From: Chalara sp. BL73
Taxonomy: Eukaryota > Ascomycota > Leotiomycetes > Helotiales
Assembly: GCA_918026815.1 (NCBI GenBank)
Contig: CAKJVC010000006.1
Coordinates: 1,240,001 to 1,304,000 of the forward strand
DNA length: 64,000 bases
Direction: 5' to 3'
This document shows, piece after piece, positions 48,301-59,928 of the stretch (positions within the stretch are counted from its first letter, which is position 1; the number at the start of each line of letters is the position of its first letter). A model generated the notes under the pieces. It was not told where the DNA came from and did no database searches. It saw only the letters and a program-made list of their open reading frames with translations. A program made the position numbers and the translations under genes.

Positions 48301-49809
48301 GTGAACGAACTGTGTTGGGATGAGACCAGGGTTCCTCGATGAGTAGCTCTTTGCATATAAAGTCCACAAGATCTTTAAGAGCGTTGCTAATTCCTTTGCC
48401 TTCGTGCAAGTCCCCTTTATACATCAAATCAACCCATTCCTTCACAGAGTCTTGGAGCCTGACAGATCCTGCCTTGATCCACATTGAGTCGTCGGGCATT
48501 AACAATTTGCTCCGGCGAGGCGGCGGTATACTGTCAACAATAAAGTAGCTCTCCTTGAAGGATGAATTGAACCTCTCACATTCCTCGTACCCATACAGGA
48601 GCCATATGACAAACTCCAGAAATGTACATCCTAGGGACCACATATCATCCGCCCGTGAAGTTCGGTTCTTAGTCAAGATTTCAGCTTCTGGAGACTTGTA
48701 TCGATCAGTCCCACTCATTGGCCCTTTATTTGTTGGCCGGAGATGAGTGGGTCGGTCGTGAACTTTGCCCAGACCCATATCAGCGATCTGGAGAACTCCC
48801 CAGCCATCTGACTTCTTGAAACGAACAATGTTCTGCGGCTTGATATCTCCGTGACGAATGTTAAAGGAGCCTCCCTTAAAATTGTGCAACTTCTCAATAG
48901 CTCCAACCAGACCTTTCATCTGCCGAAGAGACCATAAAATCTTAGTTTCCGTGAGTTTGGAGGAAGAGTGCCCAGATGTGGACCAGAATGCTTCGAGATC
49001 TCCCCCATCAGCCCACTTGAACAAAAGATAAAACATGTTACTTTGCGTAAAGGCTGCCACGACCTTGATGAGATGGTCATCTCGAATCTGTCGAACTACG
49101 GCAAGGACATCCCGTTCAATGGTGTAATCTCGCTGGGTATGCATCTGTTTAACAGCGATAGAAGGCTGCTTTCCCTCTGTCTAAGAACCATCAGTTAGGA
49201 AATTTACACTCTAAAATTAGGTGAGTTCACCTCAGTAGGAAGCACTAGTTGATGCTCAGGATGAATGAGGCTTTGGTAGACCATACTGAAACCTCCTTTC
49301 TTCGGCTCCAGGTCCCAGGAGGTAAAAGGCAGAGGCGTAGATTCGTATAGCGTATAACCCGGGTCGTTCATCTCTGGTCTGAATACTGGTGCAAGGAACT
49401 GCCACTGCTGATCGTAGAATTTCTTCGCATTTGCAATCCGCTCCCACTTCTTGTCTTCCCGGAAACCATTTAAAACAGCATCGTTGTTTTGGTTGATCAT
49501 GAGAACCACCTTGCACCCCGTTTCATCTTTGTTGCAGTCAATGGGTAGGTGGCTGTCGTTGAATTTGTGACGCGCGAGGGCTTGGATAGAAGGCACCATC
49601 TTGAGAAGCACAAGTATCGCAAATACCTTCCTCGAGGCCGGAATAATGTAATCTTGCAATGATTCGGAAAAGATATTTAGTTCTTCAAGGACTTCCGCGA
49701 CAGTCGCCGGCGTGACCAATCTTTCGAGAGTCTTGTCTGGCACAAACTGTTTTTGATCGACAGCGCTGTACTCAGCCGCACTATAAAGGCTGTCTTCAAG
49801 GGCATCCAT
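45308..49809 (-). CDS. Protein kinase fused to HET domain through a chain of 3-nt exons, 1293 aa
   Basis: Exons on the minus strand: 49231-49809, 47783-49180, seven triplets (47727-47729, 47663-47665, 47590-47592, 47532-47534, 47466-47468, 47386-47388, 47329-47331), 46923-47259 and 45308-46854. All junctions keep frame. The N-terminus has a helical region, then a Ser/Thr kinase fold: KKGGFSMVYQ glycine loop, SIAVKQM with the ATP-binding Lys, IRHGDIKPQNIV catalytic loop (HGD in place of HRD), IADMG in place of DFG, GTDRYKSPE and DDMWSLGCTFLEF. A polar Pro/Lys-rich linker follows. The HET part has LCSRCSSMDLWHSGFYTNDN, SCDLCGLLYDCAI, YIALSHRWGD, VRYLWIDSLCIIQADEEDWK and KRGWVFQERALSCRSIYF. The HET frame has no ATG before its conserved start (its first codon is TTG), which supports the fusion. 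If unspliced, the kinase part ends at 47741 and the HET part would need its own, poorly placed Met. Confidence 0.78.
47260..47782 (-). other. Array of eight introns separated by seven 3-nt exons
   Basis: Introns on the minus strand: 47730-47782 (53 bp), 47666-47726 (61), 47593-47662 (70), 47535-47589 (55), 47469-47531 (63), 47389-47465 (77), 47332-47385 (54) and 47260-47328 (69). Donors are GTATTT, GTGAGT three times, GTAAGT three times and GTACGT. Branch-like motifs are GCTAATA, CCTCACG, GCTAACC, GCTGATA, GCTGACA, GCTAACC, ACTGACC and TACTAAC. Acceptors are CAG, TAG, CAG, TAG, AAG, TAG, TAG and TAG. The exons between are AAT, CAG, TAT, GCC, GCT, CCT and CCT (Asn-Gln-Tyr-Ala-Ala-Pro-Pro). Every intron is phase 0 and each contains an in-frame stop. 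Intron 1 has an alternative acceptor at 47748, which would give a 21-nt exon, also in frame. Confidence 0.75.
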
Positions 49810-50649
49810 ATTTGTACAATCCGTAGGTGAAAGTTCCTATTCTTGAATAAGCTTAAACTCTGGTCATAACCGCTGCCTGAGCAACCAAAAATATTGAAAC
49901 TTGCGACACCAAGGTAGCTTCTCCAAAAAGGGTATGTAGACCTAGTTCGTCGAATCCGCCAATCGGCCGGTAATCGAAGATTTGGCGGGGAATTTGCAAT
50001 AATGCAAAACATGGCTTGGATGAAAGACAGCCTTCTTTCTTCTACATAAAGGCATTTACTTGTTGGGCATGTTACCTGCAGCAACGTGTGGTGTCTTACG
50101 AATAACCATTTGCTCTCGACTTGAGGCACGCACTCGATGAGCTGGACGCGGGACGACCCATGTTAAAAGTCTTTTCGTATTACCCACCATGCGATCCCAG
50201 AGCCTGGTCACAGTTGTACCAGTACACGATCACGAGGATGTACCAAGTAGAAGATGTATTGCAATCTATGCTACATAATTCACAAAATGGTCAGTTCTAA
50301 GCATTGCTACCGCTGAGAAATCATTCACTTTTGACCAAGCTTCTGGCAGCCAAGAATTGAGGCTCTTAGAAAGAGCAGGGAGGATCAAAATGGGACTGAC
50401 GGATCCTTGCAGGGGAGCTGCGGTCATCCCGCCTCTCCGATCCGCGGAGTGTGGCCTTGTGCTTCAGGAATTGAACACTCTGGGGAATTGACAGATATTC
50501 AAGCGCCAATGCTGCAGCTATGGAACTGGGGCGAGTCTCACTGGATCCAATACGAAGAAGAGAGAATGTTAGGCTGGATATGAGGAGAAAGTTAATATTT
50601 TCATGTGAATAGTATAGAACACCAGAAAAAGCCATGTAAACGTGGTCGG
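49810..50649. other. Intergenic stretch with no supported gene
   Basis: 5' flank of the kinase-HET gene and 3' flank of the DUF6594 pseudogene. A minus frame at 49677-50129 overlaps the kinase start in another frame and is a shadow. Confidence 0.35.
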
Positions 50650-51615
50650 CTATCCAGAATTAATCAAGAAAACCAGCAGAACAGCAGAGTATCTGTTCAC
50701 CAAATTAGCAAGTAGTTATCAGGAGGTTCAGGGATGCCCTCACCCGGCAGTAGCAGCAAGGCATTCAAATAATCTTGGCTTTGGTCGCCGAGAAGACCAA
50801 TGCAGCGAACAAAACAATGAAGCCAGTGATAATCCCAAGTCGTGGCTCTACTCCATGTACAGCGTGGAGAATCCAGAGAGGCCCAATTAACATAAACAGC
50901 CCAAACGGTAACATTATTAAGGCTAGAAATCGGTCCGCACCTTGCTTATCTTGAAGGATGAGCCTCTCTGGGTCGTAGGCAGATAAGTCAGTTGGTTGTC
51001 TGCGGAAGAGCCCAAGTTTATTGACAAAATAGCTACAGAATATATTCTGCAGCCGTGACCGATCAGTTTTCTGAAGGATGTAGACCAAATCGTCGCCATT
51101 ATCGAGGTACTTTTGCTCGGGGTCCTCCACGGCGCCTCTGTATTCCACGAACCAATCCTTGACCATCTTTAGATCCTCTATCGCAACTTGGGTGCTCTCT
51201 CCGAGATTTCGATAGGATAATATGTGGTCATCTAGAAGCCCAATGTCAGTCCTTGGTTCCCTGGGCAGAAAAAGGAAAGGAGTCTTGCTGTATTTTTGAA
51301 TCCGGCGTTGAAGTTCCAGATGAGCCTGAATCTTTCCTCACTTTTCTCGCCACTGCAGAAAGTCCCATTCAGATTCTGGTTGTCCGGGGGCTTAAATCTC
51401 ATTTGTTCATCGATTTTATCAAGCTTCTCTTCCAGCTACACAATGCTGTCTTGCATTGCTAAGAGGACTCTGACATTCAATGTCCGAAACTGCCGAAGAA
51501 AGAAGAGGCCGCGACCGTACCCCAGATATCGAGAGTAGTCCTTGTAACCTGCGTATTTTCACGCCCCCTTCCTCTTTTCATCCAAAGTGAACATGCCTTG
51601 CTGGTCCATGGCCAT
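50650..51615 (-). pseudogene. DUF6594 membrane protein pseudogene
   Basis: The minus strand carries the pattern of fungal DUF6594 proteins from ATG 51615 (MAMDQQGMFTL) to TAG at 50650. Recognisable pieces are KDYSRYLGYGRGLFFLRQFR, LLAMQDSIV followed by LEEKLDKIDEQ, then LGESTQVAIEDLKMVKDWFV, LQNIFCSYFVNKLGLF, the membrane segment FLALIMLPFGLFMLIGPLWI, RLGIITGFIVLFAALVFSAT and, after a short intron, YSAVLLVFLINSG. The frame is broken by TGA at 51559-51561, TAG at 51436-51438 and TGA at 51338-51340, each explained by one C-to-T change. There is a frame change near 51385-51395 and an extra base near 50767 just before the last intron. Family function is unknown. This copy should not make a full protein. 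Confidence 0.75.
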
Positions 51616-54005
51616 AGCTGGAGGCTAGAATAAGAGGTCAATTTTGCTCAAGACTTTTTCATATTCTTCGGGAACCAGGCAGACTTCGTGCTGAAGGATG
51701 TGGGTGAGAGGAGTGAGGGTAACAGTCTCACAAGCGTAGAGCTTGAGAATTTGCGGCCTTGGAAATTCCGAATGAGGACAAGCATACTGAAATGTGAACG
51801 GACCTGCACCTTTCAATATGCAATTGGTGTCATGGTAGTAACGCCCGTATGGCGGTGGTACAAGTACAAAACAATTAATTTCGGGGGCTTATCGGGGCCA
51901 AAGTGAACCCCTCCCCCCAATGGGAAGGCACACCTGCGAACTCGGATTAGGTTCTTCCCAAACCGGATTCTTGTGCACTGAAAGTGTGTCACCTGCACTA
52001 CTCGGTCTTCAGCTGCCTGGAAATCAATCCCAGTACCATTTCCTTGCGCCTGTCCCAACTCTCCCAACTTCTGCAGCTGTCACATTCCCACCCAGTTCCC
52101 TCAAAAAAGAGACATATCTTGCTTCCTTCAAACAAGAAACGAAAGAGTTCCTCGTGCGGAAGGGCTGTAGCGAAGATGAAGTTTGACTCCAAAACAAAAG
52201 GGAAGCCTCTCGTGTACGCGCCGGGTGAATACGAAGAGAAACCGGGTGCTGGAACAGATGGGGTCTCTGAGCAAACTCGGGACCTCATTCAAGATGACCT
52301 AGAGAATGGCATCAAACCCGCTCCGAAACCTGGCGAAAATGGGAATGATGTATCTAAAGGTAATAATCAAACAGCCGTCTTCTTTTGCAAGCTAATAAAA
52401 GTAGATGAAAATCAACATGAGACGGGTGGAAATCAGGCATAAAGGGGACCGCTGTCAGGATATAGCACGGGGCCATGGAAATAAGCAACGGGTGTTATTG
52501 GATTATTCGACTTCAGCGGTCACTGCCTTCGCTACGCCTCGGAGATGGAGGACTCCTGGCTGATATTGCTTGTATTTTCACACATAAGTGCTATCAGATG
52601 GTCTCTCATTACCGGTTCGGAATAAGACTTCTTGTCAATCTTTTGCGTGCTCCGTACCTCAAGGAGGCGCTGAAAGATGTGGGTAGTGTCAAGCAATCCG
52701 CCGCAAACCGGATGGGTCATGACGCTGCGGGGGTTAGAACAAAGGATTTACTCGAAGAGCTATTTGGGTCAATGTGGTGTAGTAATATTATGATATAGTG
52801 GTATAATACTATGTATTGCTTAAACGCGGCTTTGCAGTCAAAATTTACTCAAATAAGCGTACACTTTTTGCTTGTTAACATTACTAAATTTCTTTCTGTA
52901 AGTCATAATTATTACTTTATTACTAAGTGTGCTGGCTAATATAAGTTAGTACTAACCTTCTGCCAGTGCTACTTATAGGCAGTTCGTCAGTTGACGGGCC
53001 AAGACGACACTCTATCTCATGAACGATGCTCAATCCTGGCGGAAAATAATCGGCAGACTCCCCTGGGTTGAGCAATTCGTCAAGGAGTCTAACCCCGCCG
53101 ACGCGATTCATAGGTGATAGAGATGAGGAGCGTTTCTCATGCCACGGTTATGGATGAATGAAGGAGAATACGCAAACGTTAGGATTCTAGAATATGTTTT
53201 CTCCCTGGGAGCAACTTTACTCAGGAAGCAAGGCCTGGCAATCCTGGGTACGGATTTATGGCGGAAATTCTTGGTGAGAGTTCGTTTGCCAGTGAGGATT
53301 GCAATTGTTCGGCACCCGACATTCGGGATATGGAAGTTGCTGCACTGGTAGGAGGTGCGAATCGGTGAACTGAGCGACGACTGGATTTGGCAGTTCTAAG
53401 TGTTCTAAAGGAAATTCGTAGATATTAAGCAAATAAGTGGACGTTGAATGCAAGTCTGATGCAAAGCATGGGTCTTAGTGGGGCATTAAATTGGGTGCGG
53501 ATTGCCCCCGGGAAGAGTTGGCGAGGGCATAATTCACCAGTTTTGTTGCCAGACCAGTGCGCCAGTGTGCTAGAATTAATTTGCGACGAATGTAGTACCT
53601 AACTATTTAGACAGCCATCTTGGATCTGAAACGCGTAACACAGCTTCATTTGTAATTACAATAATAAAGCATAGGGGTATTCCCAGCTAGATCGGGCAGA
53701 TTAATAATCAAGAAAAAGTATAAAAATAAGCTTCGTTTAAGAATCGCGGAGTTCACGTTTATTGGATCGAGCTATTAGGCGGCATGGGGAAAAATTGGGC
53801 CGCATGTGGAAAATGACGCCGCGAAGGCTCGAAAGTTCGAGACAACGGAATGATTAGATATCATCTTCAGTTTTATAAAGTCTGATAAATCCCGCCGTGT
53901 CCACTGAAGTATAGAGCCCATATTATCATTACCCTCCACTGTCTACGCGCCCGGAATCACAAACTCTGAACTTCTGCCGCTGGATCTCTGATCTCGTTGT
54001 CAACG
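51616..54005. other. Intergenic stretch, one doubtful small frame
   Basis: A plus frame within 51984-52442 contains a Met at about 52176 followed by MKFDSKTKGKPLVYAPGEYE and a polar, Gly/Pro-rich tail of about 90 residues. It could be a small gene but I recognise nothing in it. The rest (52800-53950) is AT-rich, without genes or definable terminal repeats. Confidence 0.25.
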
Positions 54006-54900
54006 ATGGTTCCGAAAACAGTACTAATTACCGGCTCAAGTGAAGGGGGAATTGGAGATGCTTTGGCCAAAGAATTCCACAAAAGAGGCCTCCGAGTCTT
54101 TGCAACAGCTCGGAATTTGGCTAAAGTGCAACACCTTAAGGAACTGGGTCTCGATGTCTTGCAACTAGACGTCTTGGATGATGCCTCAATCAAGCAGGCA
54201 GTTGAGAGCGTCAGGGAAGCGACCGGTGGATCATTAGATATTTTAGTGAATAACTCTGGCGGAGGCACGTATCTACAATGTTACCATGTCTATTGACATA
54301 GATCTTCAGGTTAACCATATTGCAGGATACAGCGCTCCTATATTAGACGCGGATTTATCGGCGGCCAGGAAGATGTTTGATACAAATATTTTTGCTCTCG
54401 TGGCAGTAACTCAGGCGTTTGCCCCCCTCCTCATTGAGTCGAAAGGGACGATTATCAACATCGGTTCCATCGTAGGCCATTTCCCTGCACCATGGCAAGG
54501 GTTTTACAATGCCAGCAAGGCTGCAGCCAACCTCCTTACCGACCAGATGAGAATTGAATTCTCGCCATGGGGCGTCAAAGCCATCCTTGTTGTTACAGGT
54601 GTAGTCAAGACAAATTTCTTCACCAACTTAACAAGCGGCCCTCGTCTACCAGAAACATCACTCTACCACGCCGCAAAAGATGACATTGAGCCTGTAATGG
54701 CCGGGACAGAGTTAGAAAAAAATGGCATGGACGCTGGCGTATATGCCGAGGCGGTTGTTACCAATGCCTTAAAATCGAACCCTAAAAAACACCAATGGGT
54801 TGGGGGCTCTGCCTCCACAGTTTGGTTTGCTTCAGTATTCGGCTGGTCAACAATTTGGGTAAGGGTCTCTTCGTACTACGACCAAGGCATTGTCAACTGA
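54006..54900 (+). CDS. Short-chain dehydrogenase/reductase, Ayr1-like (1-acyldihydroxyacetone-phosphate reductase type)
   Basis: Exons 54006-54264 and 54326-54900 give 277 residues. The family reduces 1-acyl-DHAP or related lipid intermediates with NADPH, on ER or lipid-droplet membranes. Visible are the Rossmann cofactor loop TVLITGSSEGGIGDALAKEF, the Arg after strand 2 (VFATARN) that fits NADPH, LDVLDDAS, the NNSGGG segment, GTIINIGSIVG with the catalytic Ser region, and YNASKAA containing the Tyr-x3-Lys pair. The C-terminal hydrophobic stretch STVWFASVFGWSTIWV is consistent with membrane association. ATG 54006 (MVPKTVLITG) is chosen over the upstream TTG. The intron must use a GC donor, because GT candidates break the frame before YSAPILDADLS. 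Substrate assignment rests on family resemblance only. Confidence 0.85.
54265..54325 (+). other. Non-canonical GC-AG intron in the reductase gene
   Basis: 61-bp intron with donor GCACGT, branch GTTAACC and acceptor TTGCAG, phase 1. It joins NNSGG to GYSAPILDAD as expected for the family. The GT four bases later (GTATCT) leaves the wrong phase. A single T-to-C change of a GTACGT donor would explain it. Confidence 0.7.
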
Positions 54901-56463
54901 CATGATATAGGACTGGCTTCTCCCTAGCACAATGAACCTTCCAACTATCACAACGAAGATAAACGCCGCGAGGAAGTCGCAATAAGCAGTGTTTTACGGC
55001 GAAGGCGGTCCTTAATAGAAAAATAATAATAGACGGCTTGATTAGGTTGAAGGAGGTGTAATCGCGGATCGCAATGTATTGTAAGACCTGATGACAAGTG
55101 TTGAGAATACTATTTGAGTTGAACCCGTAACTCCTATCTAAGCGGAGGCTATCTGCTTCGAGCGTCGCTAATCACGAATTCCCTGAATCCAAATAATTCC
55201 GGGTTCAGTCACGTGACACACGTCGTGACAAGGTGACTGCTTCCTATCGTCAGCGTACAAGAACACTCATTATGGGAAATCATCGCATTTGGACGCGGGG
55301 AGCATCGGGTTGGCAGTACTGGACGCGATCTGATGCCCGAGTTCGAAAGTAGCACACTTTGTTGGGTGGTTTAATCTACCGAAGACGGCAGTATTGGTCG
55401 AGAGGACTTTATCCCATCATGCCAATAGTCCTATATGCTTTATTTTAGTTGCCAATCATATCAAACCACTTCATTACCCTTTATCTGCTAATTTGGAGCC
55501 ATAGAGCCATTAAAAACAATCGAAAAGAAGCCGCGAATACGGCTGGTAAGGACTTTTGAAGATGAGTAATCATGATTTTACCTTAAAGTTCACCCCTGGA
55601 TCTCCCCGGGCCCATGGAATTGCAGCATGATCCAGGATACTTCGGTGTCTATTAGTGATTTAGATCGTTGACTAATTGGGGCATTACAAATAAAGTTTCT
55701 ATTTCCCTCGGGTTCACCTTCCAAATCGGGCTCCACAGCCTTGTTGGCTGGTGGAAATCTTGAAAATCACGGTGGCTGAAGGCGCTAACATAAGGCGGGG
55801 TTCCCAGGAAACAAGGCAGAGACTTATTCCGCTGGCTCAAATAAAAGCCGGTGACCTGCGAGATCTCTGCCCTATAAGCCAAGGCGTGCAAGCTAACGGA
55901 CTTTATAGCCGCTGCGTATTAAATCCCAATTATGGATTGAGCCTCTTCACCTAGAGTATCTGGTCCCACATCCATACGCCACGTAATGACTTTTTAGATT
56001 TATTCTCGGCATGAGGCGGCGCCGTATTTTGCCTAGGAATAACTAATACAAGTGTGCTTAGGGATAACCTTATCAATGATTGTCTTATTATTCATCTCGC
56101 TGCTTAGATACGCATTAACTGCCCTAGGGCAGTGCGTATTCTTGCATCGATATCGTGCTTGTTTTGGGTCTTTATGTGGGGTCCGAGGCTAGATTGTGCT
56201 TAATAGGAGCATCGCGTATAACTTCAAGAAGATCTTCGAAGGACAAAAAGTATTCCCCCGCTTTGGGAAGCTCGCGGAGCTCGTGAAGGGACACCATTAT
56301 AGAGGTGCTTTATGGTGGGGAAGATTGAAATATATCTCAAAGGTGCGAAAAAGCGGCGAGAACTGCCCGCTTTTATAGTAGATAAATCTTTTGTCTTTAA
56401 AATCATCGTAGATAAACCTTTCTCCCATTTTTAAAAGTACAAATAAATAACCAAGGTCCAAAA
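54901..56463. other. Intergenic stretch with no supported gene
   Basis: 3' flanks of the convergent reductase and amidase genes. Short frames (55652-55891 minus, 55751-55954 plus) overlap each other and have no recognisable motif. No terminal repeats seen. Confidence 0.3.
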
Positions 56464-58800
56464 TCACAGCTCTAGTACTTTATCTTGATAGTAGAAGTTG
56501 TTATGAGAGACGCTATCTTGTGTGATATTGAAGGCAGTTTTCCCAACGTTTCCTCCTTCTGGTCTGGTTTTGAAGAAGTCTTTCATGAGATTTGCAAGGG
56601 CTACATCGCCTCCTCTTGCACCAAGGATCCCAATGGCTGCCGGCAGCCATTCTTGCTGCTGTGTAAGTCTTGATTCGTAAGAAGTTTGCCCCGCTATTTC
56701 AGTATCAGAAACAAAGCAACCTTGATCTCGAGGGGGAAGCGAACCTGGCACGATGATTTCGGGAACACCCGCATAGGGACCAACATTGTAGAAGAAGAAG
56801 CCGGTGCCCGTGAATTTCTGTGCTGAGGTACGGTATCTGTCTCGATAGTCTGGCTCGCCGTTACTCCAAGGAAGAACAAGAAGTGCTTCAGAACAGCCAT
56901 CTTCATTAGCAACGGGTATCAAGTTCTTTTCGAACCAGGTTCGGTACGTTTCCATCAGTGCAATGCCCTTCTCCTGCTTATCCTCCGTTTGCGACGGAAG
57001 CCAATCCCTATACCGAGGTTAAGTCTGGGATATCAGTATTATTGATGGCGGCTCCGCATACCTTTTAAACTGAAGCTGGGGGTTAAGGACAGGTGTGTGC
57101 CCGAACTTAGATTTGTACTCACTAATAAAACCTTTGAAAAAGCCGTGCCACTGGTCAATATTTGCTACCCATTCAAAAACATCATTGAAATAGTCTTTTA
57201 AGGGCAATGGGGACTCGGCAGGTTGCATTTCCTGCCATAGTTCTTCCAGGGAAATTTCTGTCTTTTTCACGCCTAGATATGTCTCTAGGTCTTTAACGAA
57301 GCTATCAAAGACGGCTTGTGACTCTGCATGGGGTACAGGCCATATATCCACAGGGTACAGAAGTTTCGTGGGTTTCTGTAAGAAGCGATCAGCCAATGAA
57401 CAGAACAGGTTCACGAATCACCTCGGGGGCATTTGCTACCTTTATGCATACTGAATTCTGAGAAGAGCCGTAAAGGGCCTTTGCTAACTCGGCAAACAGC
57501 TCTATATTTCGGGCGAACCCGCCAACGGTATCAAACTTTCTACGAGATGTCAATAGTGAGTCTTGATGACGCTAAAGAACTTACGGCGAGTATGGAATTA
57601 TTCCGTCAAAATTTGCAGCGCCAAGTGATGACCTCATGCCAACTATTCCTTGGGCGCTGGCAGGACTTCGAATGCTTCCCAAAGCTGTCACATGCGTCAG
57701 CATAGTATCTGATGAGAATAGTAGAAGACGTACTGTCTGTGCCTAGAGAGAAATCCAGCCATGAATACGTGGCGATTGCTGAGGCAGGACCGGAGCTGCT
57801 CCCGCTTGGAGTCTGGTAGCCATCGCCACGTGGGTTGAATGGTCCGTGGTAATCAACGTAATCACAAGTTGGCCATTCCGAATCAGCAAACTGTGTTGTC
57901 TTCAGCTTCCCTACAACAATGAATCCCTGCTCCAAAAGACTCTGAACAACTGGGGCGTTCTGTTCCCTTGGCCCATAAAGCTGAGTGTAGGCACGAGAGG
58001 AGGCGCCAGTACGGAGCCCATTCAAGTCGATAATATCCTTGATGGCGATGCGTAATCCAGCATAGGGCTTCTGGGCTGTTTTACTGAAGTACAACCTCGA
58101 GGGCACACCAACCGTTAAGGCAGATGGATAGGTTTCGCCATAGGCAGCGGCATCCAAGGACTTGTATCTGTCAGAAGAGTGAGAATTTGAAGCATGTCAA
58201 CGAATGACTCGGCGTAAACAATCTACTAACCGAAAAGGATCCTCAGTCGAAACTGTAGAGACTATAAATGCTCCAGCTGTATCGGGATACAATCGGTAGA
58301 CCTGGTGAAGCCTTCCAGCACTTAGAAAGTATGGGCCTTCAGGAATCTCAGAACGTTGATTGTTAATCTGCTTGAGGATATACTTGTGAACTCCAAATTG
58401 ATTGAGAGACTCTTGAATTTTGACGTCTAGGGTAGGTAAGTCCAAGCCGGTGAGGGATTGAAACACGACACACGACAGAAATTCCTTGGACCAGACATCA
58501 TCAGAGCGTTCGAAGCGGTCGATTGTTTGGCGAAGGGAATCGAGTGTAAATTGTGTACGCTCAAAGGTGAAGACAGTACACGGCATCTCAATACCCAAGG
58601 CGTCGACAATACCAGGGGACTTGTGTGAGAGCTATTGTGAGTTTCAGGGAAATTGAAGGGTGAATTCCTTGGCTTACCTCAGCGGTTTGGTGCACGTAGT
58701 ACGCGACATTCCCAAGGTGCAGAGTTCTGGATATCAGAATAGCGTGTGCCATGGAGATGGCTGTAATGAGTAGGCAGCTCAAGAGGGAGAAAAAATTCAT
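56464..58800 (-). CDS. Secreted amidase (amidase signature family), 671 aa
   Basis: Seven exons on the minus strand: 58678-58800, 58231-58631, 57734-58167, 57585-57684, 57440-57539, 57062-57375 and 56464-57007, all in phase. Amidase signature enzymes hydrolyse amide bonds with a Ser-cisSer-Lys triad. The start is a signal peptide ([20 protein letters not shown]), so the product is probably secreted. The N-terminal extension of about 190 residues precedes the catalytic core. The core has [11 protein letters not shown] (catalytic Lys), the Gly/Ser-rich loop [20 protein letters not shown] with both Ser, then [20 protein letters not shown] and GANFDG-type sequence leading to [17 protein letters not shown]. 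The C-terminal part includes [16 protein letters not shown] and VPEIIVPG, the usual substrate-side region. The substrate is unknown. Compared with intracellular amidases it carries a long N-terminal extension, as in the fungal secreted group. Confidence 0.88.
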
Positions 58801-59928
58801 CGTGATAAAAGTTGGAGCAGACCAGAGTATGAAGGTTGCAGGTTGAAACTCAGGTGGTGAAGTTTGTTGCTGTACCAGAACACTCAGCAGGTGCTCGGTG
58901 TGTGCAGTGTCAGGATGGCTACCTAAGGTATCAATCATGTGTGAACAAAACCACCTCTTGCCGAGCATATTCAAATATCCCATGCCTTATACATAAATGA
59001 AGACAAGAGTTGAAATGGGTGGCGTCGATTCCCCAATTTGACTCGTGAAGATTCAACCAGCCCAAACAAACTCGCCTCTTGAGGACGCCAACCATGATTC
59101 TCCACGCTGCCTACCTACACATCTGGGAGACGAACGAAATTCTTCTCCACCCTTCCTAAAGCCACAAAAGGCTAATATGTTCGATCATGTTATATTAAAT
59201 GTATTCAAGGAAGGCCAATTAATGTTCTCGTCCTTTCCTTGCTACTGCGAGCCATGCTGCGGACCCATGACGTGGGTTAGTGGGGCGAGACTGACATTCC
59301 ACTTCTTCACAGTTGTGAACCCACAGTTGTACACCCACACTTGCCTCCGTTGAAAAACAAGTGAAGTGAGGTTGGCTTCAGAGAGAGCTCGTCAGCATAT
59401 GTTCTGGTCGATCTGGTGCCTCAGTTCCACAACCCCTGCACTTGTTCATTTGCTTTTGATATCATTGAAAACTAGCATGAGTGCCGGCCAGATGGCACAG
59501 ATTAAACAAGAGCCTAACCATACATTCAAGTCGTCACCACTTGAGTTGTTTACGAAACGAGGTGGAGTTGCAGATATATACAAGTTCAACCCAAAAGAGC
59601 AGATTGCGACAATTTTCTATATCCGTAAAGAGGCTCTTTTCAGGTTAAAAAGCTGTATTTCATGAATGCTCCAGTGGACCAGATGCCTGGGTTAAAACAG
59701 ACTAACGTCTGCTACGCCCGCCATCGAGTCGCCGTCACCGACATTCGAGAGTAAGAGTCTCTCTTCTCCCTCGGGTGTGACATGTGTTGGAGTCAATGGA
59801 TGCTTAAGAAATACACTACATTGTGCTGTGCAGATTCATGTTATGTTTAATGAATCAAAGATCGAGATTAGAGTGACATCTTTCTCCTGAAACCTCTTCC
59901 GAACTCAATGAAATCATCCTCTTTCATG
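58801..59928. other. Intergenic stretch with no supported gene
   Basis: 5' flank of the amidase. Plus frames at 59045-59353 and 59366-59665 have no recognised motif. The right end is the target site of the MITE. Confidence 0.3.

Noticed and set aside
54268..54325. GT donor at 54268 for the reductase intron
   Set aside because: It leaves phase 2 while the downstream exon needs phase 1. Only the GC donor at 54265 keeps NNSGGGYSAP.
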